Source: Sphingomonas oryzagri (lineage in GTDB: Bacteria > Pseudomonadota > Alphaproteobacteria > Sphingomonadales > Sphingomonadaceae). Taken from it: DNA of 64,000 bases. The position numbers and the translations under genes are program-made. Each line of letters opens with the position of its first letter. The first letter of the stretch is position 1. The notes under the pieces are model-generated. The model was not told the origin of the DNA, ran no database searches, and saw only the letters and a list, made by a program, of their open reading frames with translations. Below, piece after piece: positions 62,080-64,000 of this stretch. The stretch is taken from positions 558,001-622,000 of the forward strand of contig NZ_JARYGZ010000001.1 of assembly GCF_029906645.1 (NCBI RefSeq), given 5' to 3'.

Positions 62080-62679
62080 ATGAAGCCGTTTGCATTCCTC
62101 GTGCTTTCGATCGCCCCGCTCCATCCGTTCGCAGCCCAGGCGGACGTTCCGCCGCAACCGGCCTCGGGCCTCGGCGGAACGCCGGTCGCAGGCCTCTGCA
62201 TGCTTTCGCGACCAGCCGTATTCGCCAATTCCAAAGTGGGTATCGCTGCGGGCGAGCGTCTCAAGGAATTGACGCAGCAGGCCGATGCCGAACTCGCCCC
62301 CGATCGCAAGGCGCTCGAGGCCGAGAGGCAGGCCCTTGCCGATCAAGCGGGCAAACTCAGTCCTTCCGACCGGCAGGCCCGGGTCCAGGCGGTCGAGCAG
62401 CACGCCCGCGCGCTTCAGGCCAAGGCGGAGCAGCGCAACCGCGAGCTCGAAGCGACCAAGGTCAAGGTGATCGAGCAGATCGGCGCATCGATGCAGCCGA
62501 TCGTTGCCCAGATCTACAAGGCGCGGGGCTGCGGTTTGCTGCTGGATCGCGGGAGTGTCATTGGCGGCAACATGGCCAACGATCTCACACCGCAGGTTGT
62601 ACAGGCTCTCGATACGAAGATCTCCGCGATCTCCTTCAACCGGGAAGTCCTGACGGGCGCCGGAGATGGCAAACCCTGA
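62080..62679 (+). CDS. OmpH/Skp-like periplasmic chaperone
   Basis: 199 residues with a signal peptide (MKPFAFLVLSIAPLHPFAAQA). Residues about 50-140 are a long charged helix pair (AAGERLKELTQQADAELAPDRKALEAERQALADQAGKL..ALQAKAEQRNRELEATKVKVIEQIG), the tentacle region of Skp, followed by a small beta part (GCGLLLDRGSVIGGNMANDLTPQVVQAL). Skp holds unfolded outer-membrane proteins in the periplasm. A copy placed after an autotransporter, away from bamA/lpxD, suggests dedicated service to the surface proteins of this operon. Confidence 0.87.
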   Translation: MKPFAFLVLSIAPLHPFAAQADVPPQPASGLGGTPVAGLCMLSRPAVFANSKVGIAAGERLKELTQQADAELAPDRKALEAERQALADQAGKLSPSDRQARVQAVEQHARALQAKAEQRNRELEATKVKVIEQIGASMQPIVAQIYKARGCGLLLDRGSVIGGNMANDLTPQVVQALDTKISAISFNREVLTGAGDGKP

Positions 62680-62897
62680 TCAATCGGATGCGCATGCACC
62701 ACACTAGCAAGGTCGCGCATATGGACGATGCCCCTAGGAGAGCCCATCGACATCAGTCGGGCGGGAAACGAGCGACCGCTATCCTCCGATAGAGGTCCGA
62801 AACTTGTCAGTCAGCTTTCGGCCAAATCCGAACTTTGTCACGCCCGCCGGAGCATTTGTTTGTCTTGTAAATCGCAGATGCTGGGTGTCCGGGTGCG
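62680..62897. other. intergenic stretch between convergent genes
   Basis: 218 bases between convergent transcripts. Contains a repeat-like string GTCAGTCAGCTTTCGG near 62807-62822. No gene and no clear terminator. Confidence 0.4.
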
Positions 62898-64000
62898 CTA
62901 TGCTATGCATCGTAAACGCATCCGGATCAGTTTCGGTTCGAGATAGGCTGAAAGCCCCTCCGGCCCGAGTTCGCGGCCGATCCCGCTCAGCTTGCAGCCG
63001 CCGAACGGCGCCTGCAATTCGGACGTGTCGTTCACGTTGAGGCCGATCATCCCGAAATCCAGCTCTTCCGCGATCCGCCAGCCGCGTTCGAGATCCTCGG
63101 TATAGAGATAGGCCGCCAGCCCGTAATCGAGGCCGTTGGCGACGCCCAGCATCTCGTCGAGCGTGTCGAACGGGCGGACGGCGGCGAGCGGCCCGAAGCT
63201 TTCCACCGACATCGGCAGACTGTCGAGGGACGCCCCGTCGATCACGGTCGGGCGGAAGAAATAGCCGCCCTCCAGCCCTTCCACCGTCTCGGACGCGCCG
63301 CCGGCGACGATCCGCCCGCCCTTGGCCACGGCGTCGGCGATATGCGCCTCGGTCCGGGCGATCACGTTCGGGTTGAGGACGGGGCCGTAGGCGATGGCGG
63401 GATCGAGGCCGTGGCCGAGACGGATGGCGTCCGTCTGCGCCGCCAGTGCCTCGACGAAGCGTCCATGGACCTCGCGCTGGACGAGGATACGGTTCACCGC
63501 GATGCAGATCTGCCCCATGTTGGAGAAGGATCGCCGCAGTGCCGCCTTGGCTGCCGCCTCGATATCGGCGTCGGCCATCACGATGAAGGGCGAGTGGCCC
63601 CCGAGTTCGAGGCTCAGCCGCTTGAGATTGCTGGCCGCGCGGCGCGCGATCTCCTGTCCCGCCGCGATCGAGGCGGTGGCCGAGATCATGGCGATGCCGG
63701 GATGCCCGGCCAGCGCAGCACCCGCTTCCGGTCCCGTACCGGGCAAATTGGCGAGGACGCCGGCGGGCAGGCCCGCATCCTCGAAGCAGCGCACCACCTC
63801 GGCGATGGCGAACGGTGTTTCGTGCGGCGGCTTGATGATTGCCGGGCAGCCGGCGGCCAGCGCCGGGGCGAGCTTCCAGCAATAGAGATCGACCGGATAG
63901 TTCCACGGCACGATGCCGGCGACGATGCCGACGGGCACGTTCGTCACGACGTTGCGCACCTCGGGCGAGACGCTTGGCCGGAGCGATCCGCCGATGCGGC
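62898..64000 (-). CDS. NAD(P)-dependent aldehyde dehydrogenase, partial (5' end outside window)
   Basis: The frame is open through the right edge (RIGGSLRPSVSPEVRNVVTNVPVG..), so the start lies beyond the window; 367 residues are visible. Motifs: VPWNYPVDLYCWKLAPALAAG, SATASIAAGQEIARRAA, catalytic Glu in LSLELGGHSP and catalytic Cys in NMGQICIAVNRI. The Cys context and C-terminal PFGGCKLSGIGRELG match succinate-semialdehyde/medium-chain aldehyde dehydrogenases. Substrate unassigned. It converges on the surface operon and is probably unrelated to it. Confidence 0.93.
   Translation of the reverse strand, partial: RIGGSLRPSVSPEVRNVVTNVPVGIVAGIVPWNYPVDLYCWKLAPALAAGCPAIIKPPHETPFAIAEVVRCFEDAGLPAGVLANLPGTGPEAGAALAGHPGIAMISATASIAAGQEIARRAASNLKRLSLELGGHSPFIVMADADIEAAAKAALRRSFSNMGQICIAVNRILVQREVHGRFVEALAAQTDAIRLGHGLDPAIAYGPVLNPNVIARTEAHIADAVAKGGRIVAGGASETVEGLEGGYFFRPTVIDGASLDSLPMSVESFGPLAAVRPFDTLDEMLGVANGLDYGLAAYLYTEDLERGWRIAEELDFGMIGLNVNDTSELQAPFGGCKLSGIGRELGPEGLSAYLEPKLIRMRLRCIA

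Overview
The window reads as chromosomal DNA of a GC-rich alphaproteobacterium, most likely a sphingomonad (Sphingomonadaceae). This rests on three TonB-dependent receptors, a FecI/FecR-type ECF sigma system, a DUF6481 protein, a two-component branched-chain E1 with its own E2, and many GTG/TTG starts. No tRNA, rRNA, CRISPR array or phage module was seen. Taxonomy is inferred from gene content only.

Layout. 1-3.5 kb: the end of an S9 prolyl-oligopeptidase-type peptidase, overlapping a secreted penicillin-acylase-family hydrolase. 4.2-10.5 kb: an Lrp/AsnC regulator divergent from a branched-chain keto-acid dehydrogenase operon (bkdA1-bkdA2-bkdB), followed by ilvE and an M20 amidohydrolase. 10.6-21.3 kb: an AraC regulator and a one-directional catabolic/uptake block (aldehyde dehydrogenase, TonB receptor, DUF2817 zinc hydrolase, GMC oxidoreductase, M20 peptidase, GPH-type transporter) for an unidentified substrate. 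21.26-22.09 kb: a decayed IS5-family element with visible TA target duplication. 22-32 kb: small and housekeeping-like genes (DUF6481, aminopropyltransferase-like protein, cold-shock protein, PAP2-type membrane phosphatase/transferase, VOC protein, a TetR/oxidoreductase pair with a twin palindromic operator, a CadC-like regulator). 32-37.7 kb: a siderophore-type TonB receptor, a LysR regulator, an MBL-fold hydrolase and a frameshifted membrane protein gene. 37.9-40.5 kb: a MarR regulator, a small membrane protein and a CBS-containing ClC transporter; the last two are each preceded by the same palindrome type.

40.6-51.6 kb is a complete assimilatory nitrate locus. NasT (ANTAR RNA-binding antiterminator) and NasS (nitrate sensor) come first. 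A leader with two hexaloop hairpins and a terminator precedes a nitrate MFS transporter and a porin gene broken by an in-frame TAG. A second leader of the same design precedes nirB-nirD-nasA-cobA. NasS/NasT would sense nitrate and open both terminators. NasA and NirBD then reduce nitrate to ammonium, and CobA supplies the siroheme precursor.

52.2-62.7 kb is a cell-surface locus: ECF sigma factor, FecR-like anti-sigma factor, STN-domain TonB receptor, a 1573-residue autotransporter with a repetitive passenger, a TIGR03032/DUF4915 protein and a Skp/OmpH-like periplasmic chaperone. It is the best candidate here for an undescribed system. The window ends inside an aldehyde dehydrogenase gene on the minus strand.

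Several intergenic gaps contain degenerate copies of one short sequence (core CCCAATTGCCG..CGTCAGC), which looks like a dispersed repeat family.
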